Part shown: in pieces, positions 52,717 through 61,930 of the stretch
Numbering within the stretch: the stretch's first letter is position 1
Layout of the letters: each line of letters starts with the position of its first letter
Assembly (NCBI RefSeq): GCF_017873135.1
Contig: NZ_JAGGJV010000004.1
Coordinates: 372,001-436,000, forward strand
Direction: 5' to 3'
DNA length: 64,000 nucleotides
Source of the DNA: Rhizobium herbae
Lineage (GTDB): Bacteria; Pseudomonadota; Alphaproteobacteria; Rhizobiales; Rhizobiaceae
The notes under the pieces: model-generated
Told to the model about the DNA's origin: nothing
Seen by the model: only the letters and a program-made list of their open reading frames with translations
The model's database searches: none
Program-made: the position numbers and the translations under genes

Positions 52717-53697
52717 TTATACACGTTGGCTAAATGCTTTCCCCTGCCGGCCGCTGCGGGGCGGCTCACCAAAGGCGGCGCGATAGCTGCGCGAAAAATG
52801 CCCGGCGCTGGAAAAGCCGGTGGCAAAAGCGATTTCCGAGATGGAAAGCGGGCTTTGCTGCAAAAGACGGCGGGCATGGTCGAGCCTGATCTTGCGGTAT
52901 TCGAGAAGGAAAGAGGATTGCATGAGGCCGGCAAACAGCCGGTCGAGATGTCGTGGGGAAACCCCCGCTAGTGCCGCCATGGCCTGGCGGTCGAGCGGCG
53001 CCTCGATCGTCGCCTCCATTGTCTCAAGCACCGTCAGCAGACCAGGATGATTGACGCCGTAGCGCTCGGCAAGCGATGCCCGCTGCGGCGCACCTGAGCT
53101 TTCCACATGGGTATGAAGATACCAGTCGCTGACCCGGCGGGCGAAATCCGACCCCATCCGCTCGGAGATCAGCGCGTGCATCATGTCGAGCGGCGCCACG
53201 CCGCCGCCGCAGGTGATGCGGTTGCCGTCGAGGACATAACGCGCCTGACGTGGAGCAAGCCCCGGAAAGGCCTCCATCAGCGCCGGGGCGTGTTCCCAAT
53301 GAATGGTGAAGTCGCGATCCTCAAGCAAGCCCGCCGCAGCCATAAGATAAGGGCCACCGGAAATACCGCCGATGCGCACCCCTTCGCGGGCAAGCTGGCG
53401 CAGGCAGGCCAGAACAGTGGGGACATTCCAATCGACCGGCGTGCCGCCTGCGCAGACGAAAACGGTGTGAAGGCCCGTACTTCGTCCGGGCAACGGCGAC
53501 GAAGGAACGGGAATTCCCGAAGACGTCTCAACCTCATCGCCTTCGGCTGCATGGGAGGACAAAGCGTATATGTCTTTACCCGCCAGAAGATTGGCAGCCC
53601 GCAGCGGCTCTACCGCCGAGGCATAGGACATCAGGGCAAATCCCGGGATCAGGATAAAGCCGATCTTCTGCACGTTTTTTCGATCATCCGTCACCAT
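52717..53697 (-). CDS. glxA: GlxA-family AraC-type transcriptional regulator
   Basis: A 326-residue regulator. The N-terminal DJ-1/PfpI-like (class I amidotransferase-like) domain (IGFILIPGFALMSYASAVEPLRAAN, about 11-190) lacks a clear catalytic triad and serves as a sensor. The C-terminal AraC double helix-turn-helix (about 220-315) contains LDRQAMAALAGVSPRHLDRLF and SISEIAFATGFSSAGHFSRSYRAAFG. It is divergent from the soxBDAG-like operon with a 91-base gap, and probably an activator of one or both arms of the cluster. The start at 53697 precedes the conserved N-terminus. Confidence 0.92.
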   Translation of the reverse strand: MVTDDRKNVQKIGFILIPGFALMSYASAVEPLRAANLLAGKDIYALSSHAAEGDEVETSSGIPVPSSPLPGRSTGLHTVFVCAGGTPVDWNVPTVLACLRQLAREGVRIGGISGGPYLMAAAGLLEDRDFTIHWEHAPALMEAFPGLAPRQARYVLDGNRITCGGGVAPLDMMHALISERMGSDFARRVSDWYLHTHVESSGAPQRASLAERYGVNHPGLLTVLETMEATIEAPLDRQAMAALAGVSPRHLDRLFAGLMQSSFLLEYRKIRLDHARRLLQQSPLSISEIAFATGFSSAGHFSRSYRAAFGEPPRSGRQGKAFSQRV

Positions 53698-53788
53698 AGC
53701 CCAATTATGACTTATTCCGTCTCTTTTCTGCAAGTGGCGAAAAACAATCCTGTCATGATCGGTGCCAGTCACCCGGGATCATATCGCC

Positions 53789-55039
53789 ATGCGCTACTCC
53801 GCCTTTTCCGTTTTTCTCAATGCCCTGCGCGGCAACAAGGGTTGGAAACCGGCCTGGCGAAGCCCAGTCCCGAAAAACCATTATGACGTCATCATCGTCG
53901 GTGGCGGCGGGCATGGACTTGCTACGGCCTACTACCTCGCCAAGGAATTCGGCATCATCAATGTCGCCGTGCTGGAAAAGGGCTATATCGGCTCCGGCAA
54001 TGTCGGCCGCAACACGACGATCATCCGCTCCAACTATCTCTTGCAGGGCAACAACCCGTTCTACGAACTGTCGATGAAGCTCTGGGAGGGGCTGGAGCAG
54101 GACTTCAACTTCAACGCCATGGTCTCGCAGCGCGGCGTGCTGAACCTCTATCATTCCGACGCCCAGCGCGACGCCTATACGCGCCGCGGCAACGCGATGC
54201 GCCTGCACGGCGTCGATGCCGACCTGCTCGATCGCAACACTGTCCGCCAGATGCTGCCCTTCCTCGATTTCGACAATGCCCGCTTCCCGATTCAAGGAGC
54301 GCTGATGCAGAAACGCGGCGGAACCGTGCGGCATGACGCGGTTGCCTGGGGCTATGCCCGCGGCGCCGATATGCGCGGCGTCGACATCATCCAGAATTGC
54401 GAGGTTAAAGGCATCCGCCGCGAAAACGGCGTCGTTACCGGCGTCGAGACCAGCCAGGGTTTCATCGGCTGCGGCAAGCTGGCACTGGCGGCGGCCGGCA
54501 ATTCCACCACTGTTACCGATATGGTCGATATGAAACTGCCGATCGAAAGCCATGTGCTGCAAGCCTTTGTCTCGGAGGGACTGAAACCCTTCATCGACAA
54601 TGTCGTCACCTTCGGCGCCGGGCACTTCTATGTTTCGCAGTCCGACAAGGGCGGCCTCGTCTTCGGCGGCGATATCGATGGCTACAATTCCTATGCGCAG
54701 CGCGGCAATCTGGCGACGGTCGAGCATGTTGCCGAAGCCGGTGTCGCCATGATCCCGGCCCTGTCGCGCGTCCGGGTTCTGCGCTCCTGGGGCGGCGTCA
54801 TGGACATGAGCATGGACGGCTCGCCGATCATCGACCGCACCCATATCGACAATCTCTACCTGAACGCCGGCTGGTGCTACGGCGGCTTCAAGGCCACCCC
54901 CGCTTCCGGCTTCTGCTACGCTCATCTGATCGCGAAGAACGAACCGCATGAGACGGGCCGGGCCTTCCGGCTCGACCGCTTCGCGCGCGGCCGGATGATC
55001 GATGAAAAGGGCGTCGGCGCCCAACCCAATCTGCATTGA
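53789..55039 (+). CDS. soxB: Sarcosine oxidase beta subunit family protein (probable N-methylglutamate dehydrogenase MgdA)
   Basis: A 416-residue flavoprotein. The FAD loop is VIIVGGGGHGLATAYYLAKEFG, followed by NVAVLEKGYIGSGNVGRNTTIIRSNY, with a Gly-rich closing element WCYGGFKATPASG near the C-terminus. In heterotetrameric sarcosine oxidase this subunit holds the substrate site and covalent FMN. N-methylglutamate dehydrogenase uses the same four subunits, and the glx/glnT neighbours favour that function. It is the first gene of the plus-strand operon, ten bases before the delta subunit. Confidence 0.92.
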   Translation: MRYSAFSVFLNALRGNKGWKPAWRSPVPKNHYDVIIVGGGGHGLATAYYLAKEFGIINVAVLEKGYIGSGNVGRNTTIIRSNYLLQGNNPFYELSMKLWEGLEQDFNFNAMVSQRGVLNLYHSDAQRDAYTRRGNAMRLHGVDADLLDRNTVRQMLPFLDFDNARFPIQGALMQKRGGTVRHDAVAWGYARGADMRGVDIIQNCEVKGIRRENGVVTGVETSQGFIGCGKLALAAAGNSTTVTDMVDMKLPIESHVLQAFVSEGLKPFIDNVVTFGAGHFYVSQSDKGGLVFGGDIDGYNSYAQRGNLATVEHVAEAGVAMIPALSRVRVLRSWGGVMDMSMDGSPIIDRTHIDNLYLNAGWCYGGFKATPASGFCYAHLIAKNEPHETGRAFRLDRFARGRMIDEKGVGAQPNLH

Positions 55040-55048
55040 GGACCTGAC

Positions 55049-55321
55049 ATGGCCAGCCTGATCGCCTGCCCCCATTGCGGGCCGCGCCCCAAGGAAGAAT
55101 TCACCATTCGCGGCGACGCGGGCATAACCCGCCCGACACCCGATGCCGGTGAAGACGCCTGGTACGCTTACGTCTACCTGCGCGACAACCCGCGCGGACG
55201 CCACAAGGAACATTGGCACCATACATCAGGCTGCCGCCGCTGGCTCGTGGTCGAGCGCGACACGATGACCCACGCAATCTATGCCGTGTCGGATGCCAGC
55301 GCACCGGGAGAGACCGCATGA
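55049..55321 (+). CDS. soxD: Sarcosine oxidase delta subunit family protein (probable MgdB)
   Basis: A 90-residue protein with a zinc-binding pattern: CPHCGPR near the N-terminus, HWHHTSGC at about 55-62. The length matches the family. In the tetramer it binds zinc and the alpha subunit. The stop overlaps the alpha-subunit ATG by four bases. Confidence 0.93.
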   Translation: MASLIACPHCGPRPKEEFTIRGDAGITRPTPDAGEDAWYAYVYLRDNPRGRHKEHWHHTSGCRRWLVVERDTMTHAIYAVSDASAPGETA

Positions 55322-58275
55322 GTTCCTTTCGTCTCTCCACGGGCGGCCGTATCGATCGCGCCAACCCGCTCGATTTCACCTTCGACGGCAAGCCGATGCA
55401 GGGTTTTGCCGGTGACACACTCGCCTCCGCTCTTTTGGCCAACGGCCGCCAGCTTGTCGGCCGCAGCTTCAAGTATCATCGCCCGCGCGGCATCCTGACC
55501 GCGGGTGCCGCCGAGCCGAACGCGCTGGTGACGGTCGGCGAAGGCGGCCGCACGGAAGCCAATACCCGCGCCACGCTGGTCGAGCTTTACAGCGGCCTCA
55601 CGGCAAAAAGCCAGAACCGCTGGCCCTCGGTCGATTTCGACCTCGGTGCCGTCAACAGCCTGCTTTCGCCGTTCCTCGGCGCCGGTTTCTACTACAAGAC
55701 CTTCATGTGGCCGGCGGCCTTCTGGGAAAAGGTCTACGAACCCATCATCCGCAAGGCGGCAGGCCTCGGCCGCGCAACCTACGAGCCGGATCCGGACAGT
55801 TATGAAAAATGCTGGGCGCATTGCGATCTGCTGGTGATAGGCTCCGGCCCGGCAGGTCTTGCCGCTGCGCTGACCGCGGGCCGCGCTGGCGCCCGTATCA
55901 TCCTCGCCGACGAAGGCTTCGAACCCGGAGGCTCCTTGCTGTCGGAAACGGCGCCCATCGGCGAGCAGAGCGCCGCCGATCTGCTGACACAAACGCTTGC
56001 CGAACTGACCAGCCTGCCCAACGTCCGGATTTTCTCCCGCACCACCGTCTTCGGCTGGTATGACGGCAATATCTTCGGCGCTGTCGAAAGCGTCCAGAAA
56101 AATACAGCGACGGTCGATCCGAACCGCCCGATCGAACGCATCTGGCGCATCGCCGCCAAACACGCGATCCTAGCCTCCGGCGCCGAAGAACGGCCGCTGG
56201 TTTTTGGCGGCAACGACATTCCCGGTGTCATGATGGCGGGCGCGATGCGCTCCTATCTCAACCGGCAGGCGATCGCCCCCGGAAAGAATACCGTCATCTT
56301 CGCCAACGATGCCTCCGGTTATGCGACTGCCGCCGATCTCGAGGCCGCCGGTCTCGACGTGACCGCGATCATCGACAGTCGTCCGGATGCATCGCGCCTC
56401 TGGTCAGGCAAGGCGCGGGTGCTGGCCAATTCGGTCGTTCTGGATGCCAATGGCGGCAAGAACGTCAAGGGTGTCACCGTCCTCAACAACGGCCGCCCGG
56501 AGACCATAGCCGCGGACGCGCTTGCCATGTCCGGTGGCTGGAGCCCGATCATCCATCTTGCCTGCCATCGCGGTGCCAAACCGGTCTGGTCGGACGCCAA
56601 GGCAGCCTTCCTCGCGCCCGAAACGCAGGAAGGACTGACCATCGCCGGCTCGGCTGCCGGTCTCGGAGGCCTTGAAGCCTGCCTTGCGGATGGCGCGGGA
56701 AAAGCGCTATCGGTTCTGCGAGCACTCGGATTTTCCAACACATCCGCCGCCTTTGCCCCGGCGGCCGACAAGACAATCGTTTCCAGGCCCCTCTGGCGCG
56801 TCCGCGGATCGAAAGGCAAGGCCTTCGTCGATTACCAGAACGACGTGCACCTGAAGGATCTCGGCCTCGCCGTCAGCGAAGGCTATGGCCATGTCGAGCT
56901 GGCCAAGCGCTACACCACCAACGGCATGGCGACCGACCAGGGCAAGCTGTCGAACATCAACGCCATCGGCATTCTCGCCGAAGCACGAAAGGTCTCGCCG
57001 GCCGATGTCGGCACGACGACCTTCCGCCCCTTCTATACGCCGCTCTCCTTCGGTGCGCTGACTGGCGCCTCGAAGGGCAAGCATTTCCAGCCGGTGCGCA
57101 AATCGCCGCTGCATGATTGGGCGAAGAAACACGGCGCAGTCTTTGTCGAAACCGGCCTCTGGTATCGCTCCTCCTGGTTCCCGCAAGCGGGCGAAACGAG
57201 TTGGCGCGAAAGCGTCGATCGCGAAGTGCTGAACGTGCGCAAGAATGCCGGCATCTGCGATGTCTCCACCCTCGGCAAGATCGAGATCTACGGCAAGGAC
57301 GCCGCCGAATTCCTCAACCGCATCTACTGCAACGCCTTCCTGAAACTGCCGGTAGGCAAGGCGCGCTACGGCCTGATGCTACGCGAAGACGGCATGGTCT
57401 ATGACGACGGCACGACAAGCCGTCTCAGCGAAAATCACTTCTTCATGACAACGACCACGGCCTATGCCGCCGGCGTGATGAACCATCTGGAATTCTGCGC
57501 GCAGGCGCTCTGGCCCGATCTTGACGTCCAGTTCGCCTCCTCGACGGACCAATGGGCCCAGATCGCCGTTGCCGGACCGAAGTCGCGTGACATTCTTCAA
57601 ACGATGGTTGATGAAGACATTTCAGACGCAGCCTTCCCGTTCCTCGGCGCCAAGGAAGTCTCGCTTTGCGGCGGCAAGCTGACTGGCCGGCTGTTCCGCA
57701 TCTCCTTCTCCGGCGAACTGGCCTATGAATTGGCGGTTCCAGCGGGTTATGGCGAGGCGGTTGCCGATGCGATCATGGAAGCCGGCAAGCCGCATGGCAT
57801 CTGCCCCTATGGCGTCGAAGCGCTGGGCGTCATGCGCATCGAAAAGGGCCATGTCACGCATTCCGAGATCAACGGCACCGTGATCCCCTCCGATCTCGGC
57901 TTTGCCAAGATGGTATCAACGGCCAAACCGGACTTCATCGGCAAGGCGATGCTGTCGCGCGAAGGGTTGACGGCCGATGACCGGCTCTCCCTCGTCGGCG
58001 TCAAGCCGCTCGATCCGGCGACCACGTTCAAGACAGGCTCACACATTCTCGCGGAGGGCGCTGTCCCCTCGCTGGACAACGATCAGGGCTATGTCTCCTC
58101 CAGCTGCTACTCGCCGAACGTCGGTTCGACCATTGGTCTGGCTCTCGTCAAGCGTGGCCCGAAGCGCCACGGCGAGCATGTCACGGTCTGGAATGACCTG
58201 AAAAACGAATACACCAGGGCCGTGCTGTGCAGCCCGGTCTTCTTTGATCCGGAAAACGAAAAGCTCCATGGTTGA
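55318..58275 (+). CDS. soxA: Sarcosine oxidase alpha subunit family protein (probable MgdC)
   Basis: A 985-residue protein. The N-terminal ferredoxin-like domain has the CDS-typical ILTAGAAEPNALV. Next comes an NAD-binding disulfide-reductase-like domain (LLVIGSGPAGLAAALTAGRAGARIILADEG, about 175-205; ASGAEERPLVFGGNDIPGVM). The C-terminal half is a GcvT-like folate domain (from about 600) with VGKARYGLMLREDGMVYDDGTTSRL and SFSGELAYELAVPAGYG. It passes the one-carbon unit to tetrahydrofolate as methylene-THF and feeds electrons from the flavins. ATG 55318 overlaps the delta stop. The length is normal. Confidence 0.93.
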   Translation: MSSFRLSTGGRIDRANPLDFTFDGKPMQGFAGDTLASALLANGRQLVGRSFKYHRPRGILTAGAAEPNALVTVGEGGRTEANTRATLVELYSGLTAKSQNRWPSVDFDLGAVNSLLSPFLGAGFYYKTFMWPAAFWEKVYEPIIRKAAGLGRATYEPDPDSYEKCWAHCDLLVIGSGPAGLAAALTAGRAGARIILADEGFEPGGSLLSETAPIGEQSAADLLTQTLAELTSLPNVRIFSRTTVFGWYDGNIFGAVESVQKNTATVDPNRPIERIWRIAAKHAILASGAEERPLVFGGNDIPGVMMAGAMRSYLNRQAIAPGKNTVIFANDASGYATAADLEAAGLDVTAIIDSRPDASRLWSGKARVLANSVVLDANGGKNVKGVTVLNNGRPETIAADALAMSGGWSPIIHLACHRGAKPVWSDAKAAFLAPETQEGLTIAGSAAGLGGLEACLADGAGKALSVLRALGFSNTSAAFAPAADKTIVSRPLWRVRGSKGKAFVDYQNDVHLKDLGLAVSEGYGHVELAKRYTTNGMATDQGKLSNINAIGILAEARKVSPADVGTTTFRPFYTPLSFGALTGASKGKHFQPVRKSPLHDWAKKHGAVFVETGLWYRSSWFPQAGETSWRESVDREVLNVRKNAGICDVSTLGKIEIYGKDAAEFLNRIYCNAFLKLPVGKARYGLMLREDGMVYDDGTTSRLSENHFFMTTTTAYAAGVMNHLEFCAQALWPDLDVQFASSTDQWAQIAVAGPKSRDILQTMVDEDISDAAFPFLGAKEVSLCGGKLTGRLFRISFSGELAYELAVPAGYGEAVADAIMEAGKPHGICPYGVEALGVMRIEKGHVTHSEINGTVIPSDLGFAKMVSTAKPDFIGKAMLSREGLTADDRLSLVGVKPLDPATTFKTGSHILAEGAVPSLDNDQGYVSSSCYSPNVGSTIGLALVKRGPKRHGEHVTVWNDLKNEYTRAVLCSPVFFDPENEKLHG

Positions 58276-58840
58276 TTTTACTCTCCCTCACCGCCCTGCC
58301 CTTGCCGATGCCAAATCCGGTTCATTCGGCGCGCCTGCAACTGGCAACCGGATCATGCTTGCGGCCCTGCCGGAAGGTCACGTGCTACAGGTGCTTGGCT
58401 CGAAGGGAAGCGCCGGCCTTGAGGACCTGATCCGGCAAATCGGCGGCGGCAACCCAAACGCCGTGCGTGCCTATAGTCCCGGACAGTGGTTCGTCGTTGG
58501 CGACGCAGCCCTTTCCCCGGCGGACATTTCCGGCAAGGCGGCCCTGCTCTCGGGCAAGGCCTCCATCGCCGACCAGAGCCACGGTCGCGTCAGAATAGGT
58601 ATCAGCGGCACAGCCGTCGAAACCGTCCTCGCCAAGGGCACAGCCGTCGATCTCCATCGGGCGAAATTTCCGGTGGGTCATACGGCCATGACCCTGATCG
58701 GTCATATCTCCGCGCTTGTAACCCGTACCGGGGAGAATGGCTTCGAGATCCTCGTTCTGCGCGGCTTTGCTGAAAGCCTCTGGGATGAGCTCATTCAGAT
58801 GAGCCTCGAATTCGGTGTCGATGCAACGGTGAACCATTAA
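58268..58840 (+). CDS. soxG: Sarcosine oxidase gamma subunit family protein (probable MgdD)
   Basis: A 190-residue GcvT-like small subunit (AGLEDLIRQIGGGNPNAVRAYSPGQWFVVGD; RVRIGISGTAVETVLAKGTAVDLH). It completes the four-subunit enzyme. ATG 58268 overlaps the end of the alpha-subunit gene by eight bases. It is the last clear gene of the operon. Confidence 0.9.
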   Translation: MVDFTLPHRPALADAKSGSFGAPATGNRIMLAALPEGHVLQVLGSKGSAGLEDLIRQIGGGNPNAVRAYSPGQWFVVGDAALSPADISGKAALLSGKASIADQSHGRVRIGISGTAVETVLAKGTAVDLHRAKFPVGHTAMTLIGHISALVTRTGENGFEILVLRGFAESLWDELIQMSLEFGVDATVNH

Positions 58841-59184
58841 GCCCTTTCGACCGCATGCTGCGCGGCCTCAATTAAGCCTCAATTGACGCCAACGCTGTTT
58901 ACAATCGTTCTTTGGCCAAAGCTTGGCTACTCGCGGTGCTGGGTGATCCTGGCCCGCCAATCTCAATCCAAATTTTCGATTGTCTCGCCCCTGGTATCGC
59001 CATGGGGATCAGGGACGTCTATTGTACGCGATATGAACATTTCCGGCCGGCACTCGGCAGGAATTGACCACGGATGGACTGGCAGCTCCCGACCCGGCAG
59101 ACGCTCCTTGAAAAAAGCGGATATGACCAAAACGGGGCCAGGCTCCGCTTTTTATTCCCCGCTTACCATGCAAGGAGAACGGCC
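58841..59184. other. Gene-poor segment with an orphan terminator-like hairpin
   Basis: A stretch of 344 bases without a convincing protein gene. A hairpin AAAAAGCGGA (59112-59121)/TCCGCTTTTT (59144-59153) with a 22-base loop and a T-rich 3' side lies 270 bases after soxG. It may end the soxG transcript, or terminate a small RNA encoded in this gap; I could not locate a promoter with confidence. Confidence 0.4.
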
Positions 59185-59424
59185 ATGCCTACACACTCCT
59201 CCCCTCCCAGGGGCCAGCCTAAATCCCGCCTTCACCGGTTTTCCATCGGCCAGAAGGTGCGGATGAGAAGTACCGTCGGTTTGTCGTTGCGCGACGAAAC
59301 AATTTTTCGCATTCTCGCGACATTGCCCATTCGGGATGGTTCGCCGCAATATCGGATTCGCACCGAAGGCGAGACCTACGAACGGGTAACGACGGAAGAC
59401 AATCTCGAAGACGCCAAGGGATAG
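59185..59424 (+). CDS. Small conserved-looking protein of unknown function
   Basis: A 79-residue cytoplasmic protein that I do not recognise by name. A basic N-terminal tail (about 1-18) is followed by a likely small beta domain (IGQKVRMRS...ETIFRILATLPIRDGSPQYRIRTEGETYERVTTEDNL). The pattern of a short polarity-alternating domain with an aromatic-arginine core resembles SH3/KOW-like RNA- or protein-binding modules, without further proof. The SD AAGGAGAA at 59172-59179 fixes the ATG at 59185. Codon use is like the neighbours. Confidence 0.7.
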   Translation: MPTHSSPPRGQPKSRLHRFSIGQKVRMRSTVGLSLRDETIFRILATLPIRDGSPQYRIRTEGETYERVTTEDNLEDAKG

Positions 59425-59473
59425 AGCCGCAAGCGGCCACGTTCCCATAAATCGACAGAGGAAGGACATCACC

Positions 59474-59614
59474 ATGGCCAAGGGACAAGCGAAGAGCAAC
59501 AAGGAAGTCAGGAAGCCGAAGAAGGACAAGGTCGCCGCAAAGGCAGCGACACCGTTCGGTTCGCTGGTCAAGCAGGCGGAAACATCGAAGCCCGCCGGCA
59601 AGCCGAAAGGCTGA
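59474..59614 (+). CDS. 46-residue Lys/Ala-rich basic protein
   Basis: A very short ORF with a good SD (AAGGA, about eight bases before ATG 59474). The product is strongly basic (KSNKEVRKPKKDKVAAKAA), followed by ATPFGSLVKQAE and a KPAGKPKG tail, with no hydrophobic segment. It could bind nucleic acid. It lies 49 bases after the preceding small gene and ends 22 bases before a strong terminator, so the two are probably one transcript. Function is unknown. Confidence 0.65.
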   Translation: MAKGQAKSNKEVRKPKKDKVAAKAATPFGSLVKQAETSKPAGKPKG

Positions 59615-59636
59615 ACGCTACGTTCGCGCGATACGG

Positions 59637-59666
59637 AAGCCGGCACGGAAAGCGCCGGCTTTTTTA
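59637..59666 (+). terminator. Rho-independent terminator
   Basis: AAGCCGGC (59637-59644) pairs with GCCGGCTT (59654-59661) around a 9-base loop, followed by a T-run to 59666. It ends the transcript of the two small genes and overlaps the last codon of the convergent hutC. Confidence 0.88.
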
Positions 59667-60437
59667 TTTCGGCTGCGAGGGCGTGAAGTTGGCGACGAGC
59701 GCATGCCGTTCGCCGGGATAGATCAGCCGCACGTGGGTGATATAGGCCCCATTGCTCCAGGTGCGCCGCTCGACTGTCAGACAGGCAGTTCCAATCGCAA
59801 TACCGAGGGCCTCCGCGATATCGCCACCGGCTGATGCCGCCCGGATCGTATGCTCGGCAGCGCTCCACGGGACCCGGTTCAACAACCAGGGCCCCGGCGC
59901 CGTTTCCTCGAAACTCTCCGCTTCCGCTTCCGGCACGGCATTCAGATTGATCAACCGCTCCTCGAGGCAAAAAGGCCGGCGCCCGGCAAAATGCCGGCAG
60001 GTCACGTCGAGGATCGAAACCGGAGACGTAAGACCAAGCCGTACTCGATCGTCGGCATTGCTCCGGCGTTTGGTTTTGCTCGTGAGGCTGTAGCCATAGA
60101 CCAGCCCCAGCGACTGCACTTCCAGCTTGATATCGCGGATTTCCAGCACCGCAGACTGGGCCCGCGGCTGGGTGACGTAGCTGCCGGATTTGCGCCGGCG
60201 CTCGATCAGGCCGGTCTTCGCCAGCTGGGTCAGCGCCTTGTTCACGGTCATCCGCGAGCATTTGTACTGCTCGGCAAGATCGACTTCGAACGGGATGCGA
60301 AAGCCGGGCTGCCATTCGCCGGAAAGGATGCGGTCCTCGATATCGCCGAGGATGCGCTGATGCAGCGACAGGTCGTTTGTCGTCTCGACAAGCCCCGTGC
60401 CGGCATCCGACGCCGATTCACCCTGCGATTTCACCAT
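59664..60437 (-). CDS. hutC: Histidine utilization repressor (GntR/HutC family)
   Basis: A 257-residue regulator. The N-terminal GntR winged helix (about 24-92) contains LHQRILGDIEDRILSGEWQPGFRIPFEVDLAEQYKCSRMTVNKALTQLAKTGLIERRRKSGSYV. The C-terminal UTRA ligand-binding domain (about 110-250) senses urocanate in known HutC proteins. ATG 60437 fits the family N-terminus. It is upstream-adjacent to hut enzymes (hutF 90 bases away on the same strand), and a TGT-N4-ACA operator-like site lies before hutI. Confidence 0.92.
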   Translation of the reverse strand: MVKSQGESASDAGTGLVETTNDLSLHQRILGDIEDRILSGEWQPGFRIPFEVDLAEQYKCSRMTVNKALTQLAKTGLIERRRKSGSYVTQPRAQSAVLEIRDIKLEVQSLGLVYGYSLTSKTKRRSNADDRVRLGLTSPVSILDVTCRHFAGRRPFCLEERLINLNAVPEAEAESFEETAPGPWLLNRVPWSAAEHTIRAASAGGDIAEALGIAIGTACLTVERRTWSNGAYITHVRLIYPGERHALVANFTPSQPK

Positions 60438-60527
60438 TCTCTCACTTTCAAAGGACGATAACCCGGTCCTAGCAGAATTCAGGCGCAGCCGCTTGCCCAC
60501 AATAGGAGCGGCGCCGGATTGGACCGA

Positions 60528-61871
60528 TCACGCCAGCAGGTCGTTCATGGCCGCCCGGAACCGGGCCGATATCGCTTCGCGTTTGGCATGACGGCCGCCC
60601 GCGACCTGCTTGCGCCCCGCGACCCAAACACAATCCGGCTTGGTGCCGTTGGCGAAAAGCCAGGAATCCAGAATGACGTCATCGGCCTGCCCCCCGATCT
60701 CAGGCACCGCAAGGCTGACGAAATCCGCCGGATTGCCGACGGCAAGCCCGATCTTCGAAGCCAAGGCAATGCCGCCGCCTTCAATTGCACCGTCGAACAA
60801 GGCACGTCCGGTCGACTGGCCCGCCGCAGCCAGCACATTGCGCGAGCGATGCGCCAGGCGCTGCGAATATTCGAGTTGGCGCAACTCATCCGGAATGCCG
60901 ATGAGGACGTTGGAATCCGAACCGATGCCGAACTTGCCGCCCGCTTCACCGAAGACGACCGCGCTGAACGTTCCGTCACCGAGATTGGCTTCCGTTATCG
61001 GGCAGAGACCGGCCACGGCCTTGCTCTCGGCCATACGACGGGTTTCGTCATCCGTCATGTGCGTCGCATGGATCAGGCACCAGCGGCCATCGAGCCCGGC
61101 ATTGTCGAGCAACCACTCGACAGGCCGCGCGCCGGACCAGGCTATGCAGTCCTCCACTTCCTTGACCTGCTCGGCCACATGGATATGGATCGGGCCGTCC
61201 TTCGCCATCGCGACGACGGCGGCAAGCTCGTCCGGCGTCACCGCCCGCAAGCTGTGCGGCGCCACGCCGACCTTTCCGCCCGCAAGCTCCTTGACCGCTA
61301 TGCGGCACCCATCGAGCAGGCGTTCGAAACTGTCCGTCGTGTTGATGAACCGGCGCTGTCCCTCGTTCGGGGCTGCGCCGCCGAAGGTCGAATGCGCGTA
61401 GAAGACCGGAAGCAGTGTCAGGCCGATGCCCGTCTGCGAGGCAGCTGCTGCAATACGCTGGGCCATCTCGGAAATATCGGCATAGGGGCTGCCGTCGATG
61501 TCATGATGGAGATAGTGGAATTCGCCGACGCGGGAAAATCCGGCTTCCAGCATTTCCATATAGAGTTGGCTGGCCACGGCCTCGACATGATCCGGCGTCA
61601 TCGAAAGCGCGAAGCGATACATCACATTGCGCCAGCTCCAGAAGCTGTCAGCACCGGGGCCGCGCACTTCGGCAAGGCCCGCCATGCCGCGCTGAAAGGC
61701 GTGGCTGTGCAGGTTCGGCATGCCCGGCACAACGATATCATGACGCTCGTCGCCTGCCTGTGCCGTGACACCCGTTTCGACGGAGGCGATTTGGCCGCCC
61801 TTGATCGTCAGCCGCACATCCTTCTGCCATCCCGCCGGCGTCAGAGCCGATTTCACATGAATGCTGGTCAA
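60528..61871 (-). CDS. hutF: Formimidoylglutamate deiminase
   Basis: A 447-residue zinc amidohydrolase converting N-formimidoyl-glutamate to N-formylglutamate and ammonia, the step of the five-enzyme histidine route. Metal ligands and catalytic residues appear in [42 protein letters not shown] and [11 protein letters not shown]. The start is TTG at 61871 with AAGGGATGAGG upstream. It is divergent from hutI across about 100 bases. Presence of HutF rather than a formimidoylglutamase indicates that N-formylglutamate hydrolase (HutG) should lie beyond the window. Confidence 0.94.
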   Translation of the reverse strand: MTSIHVKSALTPAGWQKDVRLTIKGGQIASVETGVTAQAGDERHDIVVPGMPNLHSHAFQRGMAGLAEVRGPGADSFWSWRNVMYRFALSMTPDHVEAVASQLYMEMLEAGFSRVGEFHYLHHDIDGSPYADISEMAQRIAAAASQTGIGLTLLPVFYAHSTFGGAAPNEGQRRFINTTDSFERLLDGCRIAVKELAGGKVGVAPHSLRAVTPDELAAVVAMAKDGPIHIHVAEQVKEVEDCIAWSGARPVEWLLDNAGLDGRWCLIHATHMTDDETRRMAESKAVAGLCPITEANLGDGTFSAVVFGEAGGKFGIGSDSNVLIGIPDELRQLEYSQRLAHRSRNVLAAAGQSTGRALFDGAIEGGGIALASKIGLAVGNPADFVSLAVPEIGGQADDVILDSWLFANGTKPDCVWVAGRKQVAGGRHAKREAISARFRAAMNDLLA

Positions 61872-61930
61872 GGCCTCATCCCTTCCTGACTGTCGTCACG
61901 CCAAAAAAATCACTTGCGCTCATTTTCTTT

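Noticed and set aside
53789..58840. Sarcosine oxidase as the only reading of the four-subunit operon
   Set aside because: The subunits are homologous, but the linked glxB-D, glnT-type ligase and purU make N-methylglutamate dehydrogenase more likely. I keep the sox symbols only for family identity.
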